From assembly GCA_041156125.1 (NCBI GenBank), contig JBEVTI010000003.1, forward strand, positions 124,001 to 188,000: DNA of 64,000 nucleotides, read 5' to 3'. Below the pieces are notes generated by a model, which had not been told where the DNA came from, made no database searches, and saw only the letters and a program-made list of their open reading frames with translations. Positions 8,861-18,100 of this stretch are shown in pieces. Positions within the stretch are counted from its first letter, which is position 1, and each line of letters starts with the position of its first letter. A program made the translations under genes and the position numbers. This DNA is from Paraktedonobacter carboxidivorans. GTDB lineage: Bacteria > Chloroflexota > Ktedonobacteria > Ktedonobacterales > Ktedonobacteraceae.

Positions 8861-10279
8861 TTGCTTGAGATACTGAAGGAAACGCGCAGTATTTGTGCGG
8901 ATTGTGGGGAGATTGTACCCGCAACGTATGAAGTGCGAACGGGTGAGCAGGTCTTTTTTACGCGCACCTGCCCAACGCATGGCAGTGTGGCGACAGATCT
9001 GGGCATGCATGCCGCTTTCTACCGACAATCCTTTGAGGTGGAGAGAGCTATGTTGGCGCGCTATGGAGACGGCGGCGATACAGATCTCTCGCATGGACTT
9101 TCACCCTTTCCGCTGCGCAAACCAGCCGGGTTGGCCATTCTGGAAGTGACTGAACGCTGTAACCTGACCTGCCCAATGTGCTATGCCTACTCCAGTCCCT
9201 CAGAACGCGACTATTCGCTACAGGAGATTGAGACGCGGCTGGATCAGTTGATTGAGGTAGAGGGCAAGGGAATTTCGCTGCAACTGTCGGGCGGTGAACC
9301 CTCTGTGCGCAAAGATTTAGAGCAAATCGCGCTGATGGTCAAGCGCAAAGGTTTCGCGCAGCTGGAGATGGTGAGCAATGGTATTCGCCTGGCTCGTGAG
9401 CCTGATTTCGCGGAGAAGCTTGTCAAATGGGGCTTTACCTCTGTCTACCTGCAATTCGATAGCACGCGGCCAGAGGATATTGTCAAACTGCGTGGCGAGG
9501 ATCTTTGGGAGGTGCGTGTCAAGGCTATCGCCGCTCTGGAACGGGTCAAGCTGCCCTCAACTCTGGCGGTCGCGCTCTATGATGGCTTGAACAGCGATCA
9601 AATTCAGCAGATTGTTCACTTTGCCTGGCAGCATCCCGAGACGGTTTGTGCGATCGCTTTTCAGGCCGCGACACCCTTTGGGCGCTTCGAGGTAAACGGG
9701 AATGGCGAGCAGGTCCCCGCGCCGCGCAAGCTACGGATGCCTGAGATTCTTGCATTGATTGAGCAGCAGACAGGCGTTGCGCAGAATCTTTTCTTTCCTG
9801 TGGGCGAGGGTTCGCCCCTCTGCAATGCCTTTTCACTGCTGAAATATACAAAAGATGGCTACAAGCCAATTGCGCCTAATTTTACCCTGCAGGAATTCTT
9901 AAGCGTGATGGGACCACGTCCGAATATGACTCTGCGTATGCTCACGCGTGGGCGCGCCGCGATTCTGCCGCAGATCGTGACGAATATTGGCGGTAGCCTC
10001 AAGTTGCTCAAAACGCTCTGGCCACATATGGGGGCAGATCCCTCTTTCTGGACCAACCACAAGACGCTCACGCTTTTTGTCAAACCATTTATGGATGAGA
10101 GCGATATCGATATGAGCCGCATTGAACGTTGCTGCTTCCACAATGCTTCACCGCGCGGCGTGATGTCGTTTTGCGCCCTGAATGTGCGTATGCGTCCTGC
10201 CCAACCGCACGCGGAAGAGCGCGCCTTCGTGCCTCTACCGACCCGTCGCGTCACGGAGCCTGTTATTCCTCAAACCTGA
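8861..10279 (+). CDS. radical SAM protein of the MJ0619 / tetraether synthase (Tes)-like family
   Basis: This is a 472-aa protein starting at TTG 8861, with GAAAGGAA 7 nt upstream. An N-terminal cysteine module (ICADCGE... TCPTHG) precedes the radical SAM core CNLTCPMC, a CxxxCxxC motif that ligates the catalytic 4Fe-4S cluster. LQLSGGEPSVR is the GGE SAM-binding motif. A C-terminal domain ends with RIERCCFHNASPRG and SFCALN, extra Cys residues typical of this family. Characterised relatives are the methanogen pterin-modifying enzyme MJ0619 and archaeal Tes, which couples lipid tails. The bacterial substrate is unknown; a lipid-modifying role is inference, mildly supported by the nearby phosphatidyltransferase. 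Confidence 0.8.
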   Translation: MLEILKETRSICADCGEIVPATYEVRTGEQVFFTRTCPTHGSVATDLGMHAAFYRQSFEVERAMLARYGDGGDTDLSHGLSPFPLRKPAGLAILEVTERCNLTCPMCYAYSSPSERDYSLQEIETRLDQLIEVEGKGISLQLSGGEPSVRKDLEQIALMVKRKGFAQLEMVSNGIRLAREPDFAEKLVKWGFTSVYLQFDSTRPEDIVKLRGEDLWEVRVKAIAALERVKLPSTLAVALYDGLNSDQIQQIVHFAWQHPETVCAIAFQAATPFGRFEVNGNGEQVPAPRKLRMPEILALIEQQTGVAQNLFFPVGEGSPLCNAFSLLKYTKDGYKPIAPNFTLQEFLSVMGPRPNMTLRMLTRGRAAILPQIVTNIGGSLKLLKTLWPHMGADPSFWTNHKTLTLFVKPFMDESDIDMSRIERCCFHNASPRGVMSFCALNVRMRPAQPHAEERAFVPLPTRRVTEPVIPQT

Positions 10280-10413
10280 GCGCTATTCTACTTGATGCTG
10301 TCCATTTGCATGAGCATATAGCAAGACAGAGCATGTGCTGAAAATTCTCTATGCTCATCTCGACGCAAAATCGTAGTCTTCTTCACACCTCTCCGCCCAG
10401 AGAAAGGATGCAT

Positions 10414-11823
10414 ATGGCAACCGAGACGATTAGTACAGATGTGACTCGCAGGCTGGACCGACTTCGCTGGAGCCGTTTTCACACCACCATCACCGCTGTT
10501 CTGGGGATCGGCTGGCTGCTCGACGCTTTTGAAGTAAATGTCGTCGGCAGCGTGCTGGGAGTTATTCAGGGTGTCTTTCATCTAACGCATACAGAGGCCG
10601 CGTGGGTTGTCAGTATCTGGCTGCTCGGCATTATGGTCGGCGCGTTCGGCTTTGGGTATCTCACCGATCGCTTTGGACGCAAACGCCTCTTTATCGTGAC
10701 CCTGCTTCTGTACTCGGTCTGCACCATTCTGACGGCGCTCTCCCCTGACTATTTCTTTCTGATGCTTTTTCGCTTTCTCACCGCTATTGGCGTGGGTGCG
10801 GAATATACCGCGATTAACTCGGCTATTAGCGAGTTTGTGCCTGCGCGCAGTCGTGGCCGCATCAACGCGCTGGTGATGAATTTTTGGCCTGTCGGCGCGA
10901 TGCTGGCCGCGCTGGTCAACCTCTTCTTTATCAATTTGTTCGCGGCGAATGTGGGCTGGCGCGTGGGCTTTGCTGTGGGAGCTATTGCCGCGCTCTTTGT
11001 CGTCTGGATGCGCGGCTCTCTGCCTGAGTCGCCGCGCTGGTTGCTCGCGAAGGGACGGCACGCGGAGGCTGAGGATGTCATACGTCAAATTGAGGCCAGG
11101 GCTGGTCAGACCTCAAATGAGGAGGTGGCACCTATCGTGATTGCCGGGGCCACGCCTCAACCCTTTTTTAGCCAGATCGTTGAGCTTCTTACTCACTATC
11201 CCTGGCGCGTGCTGCTGGGCTGTTTGCTGGACCTGTCGGAGGCCTTTGGCTTCTATGGTATGTTTACATTTCTTACACTGGCGGTGTTGCCCGCGGTAAA
11301 TATTCCCATCTTACAGGTGCCCTGGTTCTACTTTCTGGGCAATGTTGGTGCTCTGGCGGGTGGCCTGGTTATGCTTCTGGTTATTGATCGCCTGGGTCGC
11401 AAAATCACGGTGCCGTCCTTTTATGTACTCGCTGCTATTACGGCGGTCCTGCTGGCTCCAGCGACCTTTACGCACAGTGGCTTGCTGGTTCTGCTGGCCT
11501 TTATGCTGGCGAACTTTTTTGCTACCGGGGCCTGGACCAGTGCGTATCCAACGTTCTCTGAGATTTTCCCTACTCATCTGCGCTCGACCGGCATCGGGTT
11601 ATCGGTTGCGGTTGGCCGCATTGGAGCCATCGCCAGCGGTCCCCTGTTGATCTGGATCGCGCAGGGGCCAGGAGGTATTACAGGCGCGCTGGTCACGATG
11701 GGGATACTCTGGCTGGTTGGTGCCATCGCTATGATTCCCTGGTACTTCCGGGGTGTTGAGGGAGCTGGTACGCCGCTGGAACAGATGGTGGCGCTCAGGC
11801 CCGCGCCAGTTAGCGGCGAATAG
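10414..11823 (+). CDS. MFS transporter, sugar/organic-acid porter type
   Basis: This 469-aa protein has twelve predicted helices. The family motifs are clear: GYLTDRFGRKRLF in loop 2-3, LPESPRWLLAKGR after helix 6 and IDRLGRKI in loop 8-9. The ATG at 10414 is preferred because AAAGG lies 6 nt upstream; ATG 10408 is also in frame. It sits 134 nt after the Tes-like gene and 23 nt before the second radical SAM gene, which suggests that it moves a substrate or product of that operon. Confidence 0.85.
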   Translation: MATETISTDVTRRLDRLRWSRFHTTITAVLGIGWLLDAFEVNVVGSVLGVIQGVFHLTHTEAAWVVSIWLLGIMVGAFGFGYLTDRFGRKRLFIVTLLLYSVCTILTALSPDYFFLMLFRFLTAIGVGAEYTAINSAISEFVPARSRGRINALVMNFWPVGAMLAALVNLFFINLFAANVGWRVGFAVGAIAALFVVWMRGSLPESPRWLLAKGRHAEAEDVIRQIEARAGQTSNEEVAPIVIAGATPQPFFSQIVELLTHYPWRVLLGCLLDLSEAFGFYGMFTFLTLAVLPAVNIPILQVPWFYFLGNVGALAGGLVMLLVIDRLGRKITVPSFYVLAAITAVLLAPATFTHSGLLVLLAFMLANFFATGAWTSAYPTFSEIFPTHLRSTGIGLSVAVGRIGAIASGPLLIWIAQGPGGITGALVTMGILWLVGAIAMIPWYFRGVEGAGTPLEQMVALRPAPVSGE

Positions 11824-11846
11824 CGCAGCACCAGAGGAGGTTTCTC

Positions 11847-12770
11847 ATGAGCAATTCTGCATTGCGCCGTTCGTTGCCGCTGGCAGACCAGGCACCAGTT
11901 CTGAGGAGTCCCGATCCACCAGAACTGGGATTGGCGGCACTTGATACCCTCTGGCTCCAGGTCACTGGCACGCTCTGTAATATCGCTTGTCGCCACTGTT
12001 TTATTTCCTGCGGCCCCAAAAATCACCAGCACGAGATGATGACGGTGCCACAGGTGAGATCTGCCCTGAACGAGGCGTATCAGCAGGGAACACGCGAGTA
12101 TTACTTTACGGGGGGTGAACCCTTTCTGCATCCTGCCATTCAGGAATTAATCGCGCTGACTCTGCAACAGGGTCCACTGACGATCCTGACCAATGGTATC
12201 CTGATTGACGAGCCAATGGCAGTCTGGCTCGGCGAGACCTTTCGCGCGGCTGCGTACTCGCTGGATTTGCGCGTCAGCCTCGATGGCTATAGTGCCGAGG
12301 ATAATGACAGAGTGCGTGGCAAAGGTACATTTCGTCGTATTCTCGCGGGCATTCAGCGCCTGGTTGCGCATGGCATCAACCCGGTGATTACTGTGACGGA
12401 GGTGCGCGCTGATATGGGCCTGCCTGCTGAACGCGCGGCATTTTTGCAATTCTTGCGCGCTCAGGGCCTGAGCAAGCCGCGCCTCAAATTTCTTGTGCCC
12501 TTTCTAATCGGGCGCGAGGAACGACGGACACGCGGCTATACCGATGATGAGTTGCTACACGAAGGTGATCTCCAGGAGGACGAGAAACACAAGCTACAGT
12601 GTAGCAGTTGTCGGATGGTTACAGATGATGGTATCTATCCCTGTCCACTGCTGATTAATATCCCTGAGGCCAGGATGGGCGAGATGTTCGCCGCGGGACT
12701 GACCTCTATTCGTCTTGCCTGGCAGCCCTGCTATACCTGTCATATCTTTGGTGTGACCTGCCGAACCTGA
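11847..12770 (+). CDS. radical SAM protein with C-terminal cysteine domain
   Basis: This is a 307-aa protein with GAGGAGG 6 nt before its ATG. The core cluster motif is CNIACRHC, followed by YYFTGGEPF (SAM-binding GGE) and LDLRVSLDG, a typical barrel strand. Cysteines near the C-terminus (CSSCRM, YPCPLL, PCYTCHIFGVTC) form a SPASM/twitch-like region that probably holds an auxiliary Fe-S cluster. The length fits SPASM-type enzymes acting on peptides or cofactors, but no substrate can be assigned. It lies 33 nt before the metallophosphoesterase-fold gene, which is a likely functional partner. Confidence 0.8.
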   Translation: MSNSALRRSLPLADQAPVLRSPDPPELGLAALDTLWLQVTGTLCNIACRHCFISCGPKNHQHEMMTVPQVRSALNEAYQQGTREYYFTGGEPFLHPAIQELIALTLQQGPLTILTNGILIDEPMAVWLGETFRAAAYSLDLRVSLDGYSAEDNDRVRGKGTFRRILAGIQRLVAHGINPVITVTEVRADMGLPAERAAFLQFLRAQGLSKPRLKFLVPFLIGREERRTRGYTDDELLHEGDLQEDEKHKLQCSSCRMVTDDGIYPCPLLINIPEARMGEMFAAGLTSIRLAWQPCYTCHIFGVTCRT

Positions 12771-12803
12771 AAGCGCGCAGGTTGCAGAGAGGACAATACT
12801 TGT

Positions 12804-13634
12804 ATGGAGCATAATGGACAGACGATGATAGATACAGAGCAAAAGCATTACTCTATCGCGGTCTTTGGGGGCTGCTATAACAATTATCTGGCGTTGCAGT
12901 CTACCCTGGAGCATGCCAGTCAACGCGGGGCCAGAGCCATCTATTGCCTGGGCGATATGGGTGGCTTCGGGCCGCATCCCGATCGCGTCTTTCCACTCTT
13001 GTATGAGTACGAGGTGATTTGCTTGCAGGGTAACTACGACCATAGCATTGGCAATCGCCTGGCCGATTGCGCCTGTGGCTATACAGATCCGCGTGACAAC
13101 TATTACGCGCAAATCAGTTATGATTATACGCTGGCCCATACATCTGACCGCTATAAAGATTGGCTGCGCGTATTGCGCACGCACATGCGTTTGACCCTGG
13201 GAGACCAGCGCCTGCTGCTGGTCCACGGCTCGCCCCGCCGCGTCAATGAGTTTCTCTGGGCATCGACGACCCCGGAACCCTTTTTAAACAAGCTTCTCAA
13301 TGCATATGAGGCAGACATCATCCTCTGCACCCATACCGGGATTCATTGGCAGCACCAGCTTGTGGATGGACGCCGCCTGGTTAACGTTGGCGCTATTGGA
13401 CGCCCACCCAATGATGGCCAGAACACCGTCTGGTATGCTCTGCTCACGCTCTATCCCGCCAGCAAGCAGGTCGAGTGTGAACTGCTCCCAGTGAGGTACG
13501 ACTATGAGCGCCTGGCTTACGAAATGCGCGCGGAAAGCTTACCAGAGGAGTTTGTTGAAACCATCCTGACAGGCTGGTGGACCACCTGCCTGGAAATCCT
13601 CCCCGCCCGTGAACGCGCCAGGGGCCAATTTTGA
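12804..13634 (+). CDS. metallophosphoesterase-fold protein lacking the first D-x-H motif
   Basis: This 276-aa cytosolic protein follows the calcineurin-like phosphoesterase order: CLGDMGGFGPHP for the GD motif, LQGNYDHS for GNH[DE], LLVHGSPRR, and CTHTGIHW in place of GHxH. The expected first metal motif (as in SDIHGN) is replaced by FGGCYNNYLAL, so the Asp and His ligands of metal site 1 are absent. The rest is well conserved and open, so this looks like a subfamily trait rather than decay. It may be a one-metal enzyme or a non-catalytic partner of the upstream radical SAM protein. An AGAGGA lies about 10 nt before the ATG. Confidence 0.78.
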   Translation: MEHNGQTMIDTEQKHYSIAVFGGCYNNYLALQSTLEHASQRGARAIYCLGDMGGFGPHPDRVFPLLYEYEVICLQGNYDHSIGNRLADCACGYTDPRDNYYAQISYDYTLAHTSDRYKDWLRVLRTHMRLTLGDQRLLLVHGSPRRVNEFLWASTTPEPFLNKLLNAYEADIILCTHTGIHWQHQLVDGRRLVNVGAIGRPPNDGQNTVWYALLTLYPASKQVECELLPVRYDYERLAYEMRAESLPEEFVETILTGWWTTCLEILPARERARGQF

Positions 13635-13731
13635 TGATCTCTCAGGCCAATTCGTTGAGCTTTTTCAGATGTGTCCTTTGACACTGTGGGGACAAAGATA
13701 CCGTACCTGGCGGCAGAGTTGCCGAAGCTTT

Positions 13732-13786
13732 GGTAAGTGGCTGAGTTTGTCGGCGGCAGAGCCGCCGACAAACTCAGCCACTTACC
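13732..13786. repeat. palindromic repeat element, copy 1
   Basis: Perfect 26-bp arms flank an AGA loop. The outer sequence AAGTGGCTGAGTTTGT is shared with the element at 19140-19197. It lies 98 nt after the metallophosphoesterase-fold gene, ahead of the next promoter, and may act as a transcription terminator, though it lacks a T-run. Confidence 0.8.
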
Positions 13787-13827
13787 CCAAAATCTGAGGT
13801 GGGGTTTCTGCGCAAAAGGCTGGCGGC

Positions 13828-13892
13828 TTGACAAGCAGAAAAAATTATGGCACCATTTCCATAATCAGGAAAGTTTTTCCTCATTATGGAAA
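13828..13892 (+). promoter_or_regulatory. candidate promoter and 17-bp inverted-repeat operator of the aminotransferase gene
   Basis: TTGACA at 13828-13833 is followed, after 17 bp, by a weak -10 candidate CACCAT (13851-13856). Directly after it is an inverted repeat with 17-nt arms at 13856-13872 and 13876-13892 (TTTCCATAATCAGGAAA and its near-perfect complement, one mismatch). The palindrome covers the expected transcription start. The IclR-family gene at 18308 is the obvious candidate regulator, by position only. Confidence 0.6.
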
Positions 13893-13914
13893 GCAGCTTG
13901 CGAAGGATATTTGT

Positions 13915-15087
13915 ATGGCTTACCGTAGTGGACGACATTTCCTTCAGATTCCGGGACCAACGAATGTCCCGGATCGCATCCTCAGGGCTATTGATCGACC
14001 CACCATCGATCACCGAGGGCCGACCTTTTCCCAACTTATGCTGGAAGTGCTGGCTAGTATCAAGACGATCTTTCAAACGTCGCAGCCTGTGATTATCTAT
14101 CCAGGTTCGGGTACTGGCGCGTGGAAAGCCGCGCTTGTCAATACGCTTTCTCCAGGAGATCGCGTGCTAATGTTTGAGACAGGCCACTTCGCAACGCTCT
14201 GGCGTAAGATGTCCCAAAACCTTGGACTGGATGTGCAATTTGTTCCTGGCGATTGGCGGCATGGGGTTGACGCAGCTGTGGTAGAGGCATTGCTTGCGGC
14301 GGACCAGGCGCAGACTATTCGCGCTGTTATGGTTGTCCATAACGAAACCTCGACCGGGGTTGTCAGTCGTATTCCCGAAATCCGTGCCGCGCTTGACCGA
14401 GCCAGACACCCGGCTCTCTTCATGGTCGATACGATCTCATCGCTGGCTTCAATCGATTACCGCCATGAAGAGTGGAGGGTTGATGTTACAGTTGGTGGTT
14501 CGCAGAAAGGCTTGATGCTGCCTCCCGGCCTGGGCTTCAATGCCATCTCCGAGAAGGCCCTGGCGTCTGCGAAGCATTCATCATTTCCCAAATCTTACTG
14601 GGCCTGGGGAGAGATTCTTGCTGCCAATCAAGGAGGCTTCTATCCCTATACTCCCGCCACAAACCTGTTGTATGGGCTACGCGAAGCGCTGCTAATGCTT
14701 CATGAGGAGGGTCTTCCAGCCGTATTTGCTCGTCACGAGCGTCTGGCTGAGGCCACACGCCGGGCTGCTCGTGCCTGGGGACTGGAAATTCTGGCACAGA
14801 ATCCAGAGGAATACTCGAACTCACTCACGGCTCTCGTTTTACCCGATGGGTATGACGCAGATCAGCTGCGTGAGACGATCCTTGAACACTACGACCTCTC
14901 GCTGGGTACCGGCCTTGGTCGCCTCAAAGGCAAAGTGTTCCGCATCGGACATCTCGGCTCTTTCAACGAGTTAATGTTAGCCGGAACGCTCTGTGGTGTG
15001 CAGATGGGTTTAACGCTTGCTGGCATCCCCCACGGCAATGGTGTCGCGGCGGCGCTGGACTTTCTGACAGAGCAGCAAGTAGCGTAG
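13915..15087 (+). CDS. class V aminotransferase, serine-glyoxylate / alanine-glyoxylate type
   Basis: This is a 390-aa PLP enzyme. IPGPTNVPDRIL at the N-terminus, YPGSGTGAW for phosphate binding, MVDTISSLASI with the PLP Asp, and GGSQKGLMLPPGLGF with the Schiff-base Lys match the serine-glyoxylate aminotransferase group. It converts glyoxylate to glycine using an amino donor. ATG 13915 is chosen because GAAGGA lies 8 nt upstream; the frame opens earlier at 13828 without family similarity. The next gene makes glyoxylate, so the two form a glycolate salvage module. Confidence 0.88.
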   Translation: MAYRSGRHFLQIPGPTNVPDRILRAIDRPTIDHRGPTFSQLMLEVLASIKTIFQTSQPVIIYPGSGTGAWKAALVNTLSPGDRVLMFETGHFATLWRKMSQNLGLDVQFVPGDWRHGVDAAVVEALLAADQAQTIRAVMVVHNETSTGVVSRIPEIRAALDRARHPALFMVDTISSLASIDYRHEEWRVDVTVGGSQKGLMLPPGLGFNAISEKALASAKHSSFPKSYWAWGEILAANQGGFYPYTPATNLLYGLREALLMLHEEGLPAVFARHERLAEATRRAARAWGLEILAQNPEEYSNSLTALVLPDGYDADQLRETILEHYDLSLGTGLGRLKGKVFRIGHLGSFNELMLAGTLCGVQMGLTLAGIPHGNGVAAALDFLTEQQVA

Positions 15088-15186
15088 CGGCCAGCGCTCA
15101 GGTATCGAGTGAAAATATGAGATAAGCGAATGGTTGCCATTATTATTTCTGACCATACGGCCAGCGCTTAGAAAGAGGCAAGATCA

Positions 15187-18100
15187 ATGCGACAGAGACT
15201 TCCCATGCTCCACAAATCCGGCGCGTCCAGCATAGCCCCACCAACCGCTGATACGCAAGCTCTGGTACACGATCTGCGCGCCAGTATTCGCGGCGAGGTA
15301 CGCTTTGACAGGGGGAGCCGGGCGCTCTACGCGACCGATGGTTCCAACTACCGACAGGTACCCATCGGCGTGGTGCTGCCCCACAGCATAGAGGATGTCA
15401 TCCAGACAGTCGCGCTCTGTAAGCGTCACGCTGTCCCGCTGTTGCCACGCGGCGGCGGCACTGGCCTGGCCGGGCAGACCTGCAATACCGCCGTCATCAT
15501 TGATATGTCCAGGCATATGCGTGCCATCCTTGAACTCGATGCCGAGCAGAGGAGGGCGCGTGTCCAACCTGGAGTCGTGCTGGATGTGTTGCGCAACGCA
15601 GCTGAGAAAGACCACCTCACCTTTGGTCCCGATCCGTCAACACACGCGCAATGCACGCTGGGCGGCATGATCGGCAACAACTCTTGCGGCACCCATTCAG
15701 TGATGGCGGGGAAAACAAGCGAGAACGTCGAGTCCCTGGACATTCTCACTTACGATGGCCTGCGCCTGCGCGTGGGCGCGACGAGCGACGAGGAACTCGC
15801 GCAGATCATGCGCGAAGGCGGGCGGCGCGGCGCTATCTACGCGCGTCTCAAGACCCTGCGGGACATCTATGGCGATCTCGTGCGCGCGCGCTTCCCCAAT
15901 ATAGAGCGCCGCGTTTCCGGCTACAATCTTGACCAACTGCTACCAGAGAACGGCTTTCATGTCGCGCGAGCGTTGGTGGGCAGCGAGGGTACATGTGTCA
16001 CCGTGCTGGAGGCCACCGTGCGCCTCGTTGCCAGTCCCCGCTTTCGCGCGCTGCTGGTGCTTGGTTTCCCCGATGCCTATATTGCCGCCGACTATACCCC
16101 TGAGATTATGACCTACCGGCCCATTGCCCTCGAAGGCTTTGATTACGCCCTGATCGAGAATATGCGCAAGAAAAAGCTGCATCTCGACGAGGCAGCTCTC
16201 CTGCCAGAGGGCGGCGGCTGGTTGCTGGTCGAGTTCGGCGCGGACACTCCCCAGGAGTGCCAGGAGCAGGCCCGGCAGTTGATGGAGCAGATGCGGCGTC
16301 AGGTACACCCTCCGACCATGAAGCTCTTCGATCAACCGCGCGAGGCCGCTAAAATCTGGATGGTACGCGAATCCGGCCTGGGTGCGACTGCCATTGTGCC
16401 CGGCGAGCATCACCACTGGGAGGGCTGGGAGGATGCGGCTGTCCCACCTGAACGGCTGGGCGCTTATCTGCGCAATTACTCTCAACTGGTCAAAAGCTAC
16501 GGCTACACCACCGCTCTCTACGGCCACTTCGGCCAGGGCTGCGTCCACAATCGGATTGACTTCGACCTTGCCAGCTCAGAGGGCATCAGCAAATTCCGCT
16601 CATTTATGGAGGAAGCGGCTGATATGGTGGTTGGCTTTGGCGGTTCTATTTCGGGGGAGCATGGAGACGGGCAGGCTCGTGGAGAGCTGTTGCCGAAGAT
16701 GTTTGGCCCGGAACTTATGCAGGCCTTCCGCGAATTCAAAGCCATCTGGGACCCGCAGGGTAAGATGAATCCAGGCAAACTGATCGATGCTTACCCCTTC
16801 GACGAACACTTGCGCCTTGGTGCCGCGTATAATCCAGCCCAACCCATGACGCACTTCAGCTTCCCCGACGACGAGGGTAGTTTCGCCGCTGCCACGCTAC
16901 GCTGTGTAGGCGTTGGCAAGTGTCGTCGCGTGGAAGGAGGCACGATGTGTCCGAGCTTCATGGTCACGCACGACGAAGAACACAGCACCCGTGGGCGCGC
17001 GCATCTACTCTTCGAGATGCTGCAAGGACAGGTTCTCACCGATGGCTGGCGCAATGAGCACGTCAAAGAGGCGCTCGACCTGTGCCTGGCCTGTAAGGGC
17101 TGTAAAAGTGATTGCCCTGTAAATGTTGACATGGCGACCTACAAGGCGGAGTTTCTTGCTCATTATTACGAGGGCAAGCTGCGTCCCATGAGCGCCTACA
17201 CGATGGGCCTGATCTTCTGGTGGGCGCGCCTCGCCAGTCACGCGCCACTTCTCGCCAATATCCTGACCCGGGCTCCGCTCCTCAGTACCCTTGCCAAAGC
17301 CATGATTGGTGTCGCCCCCCAGCGTCAATTACCTACCTTTGCCTCTCGTACCTTTAAGGAGTGGCTGCGTAGACGCGGGCCGCGCAATGTGGGCGCGCCC
17401 AGGGTCATCCTCTGGCCCGATACCTTCAATAATTATCTGCATCCGGCTCCCTTGCAGGCGGCGGTTGAGGTGCTCGAAGCTGCTGGCTACCAGGTTAGCG
17501 TTCCCCAGCAAACGCTATGTTGTGGGCGTCCGCTCTACGATTTTGGCATGCTCGATACCGCTAAACGGCTCTTGCGTCAGATACTGGACGCGCTGGAGCC
17601 GGAAATCAATGCGGGTGTACCCATCGTCGGACTTGAGCCCAGTTGCGTGGCCGTGTTCCGCGACGAACTGACAAACCTCTTTCCGCATGATGAACGGGCC
17701 AGGCGACTCAAGAAGCAGACATTTATCTTTAGCGAATTCCTTGAGAAGCAGGCCACACACTTCCAACTTCCTCAGTTGCAGAGCAAGGCTGTCGTCCACA
17801 TGCACTGCCATCACAAGGCTATTCTGCGCACGGGACCCGAGGAGGCTGTGCTCAAGAAGCTCGGCCTCGATTATCAGCTGCTCGACTCCGGGTGCTGTGG
17901 CATGGCCGGATCTTTTGGCTTCGAGAAGGAGCATTACGAGGTCTCTATCGCCAGCGGTGAGCGCGTGCTGCTACCCGCGGTGCGCGAGGCCGACCGGAAC
18001 ACCCTGGTCATCACCGATGGCTTCAGTTGTCGCGAACAGATCGCTCAGACCACCGAGCGCCGCGCCCTGCACCTTGCCGAGGTTATCCAACTCGCTCTGC

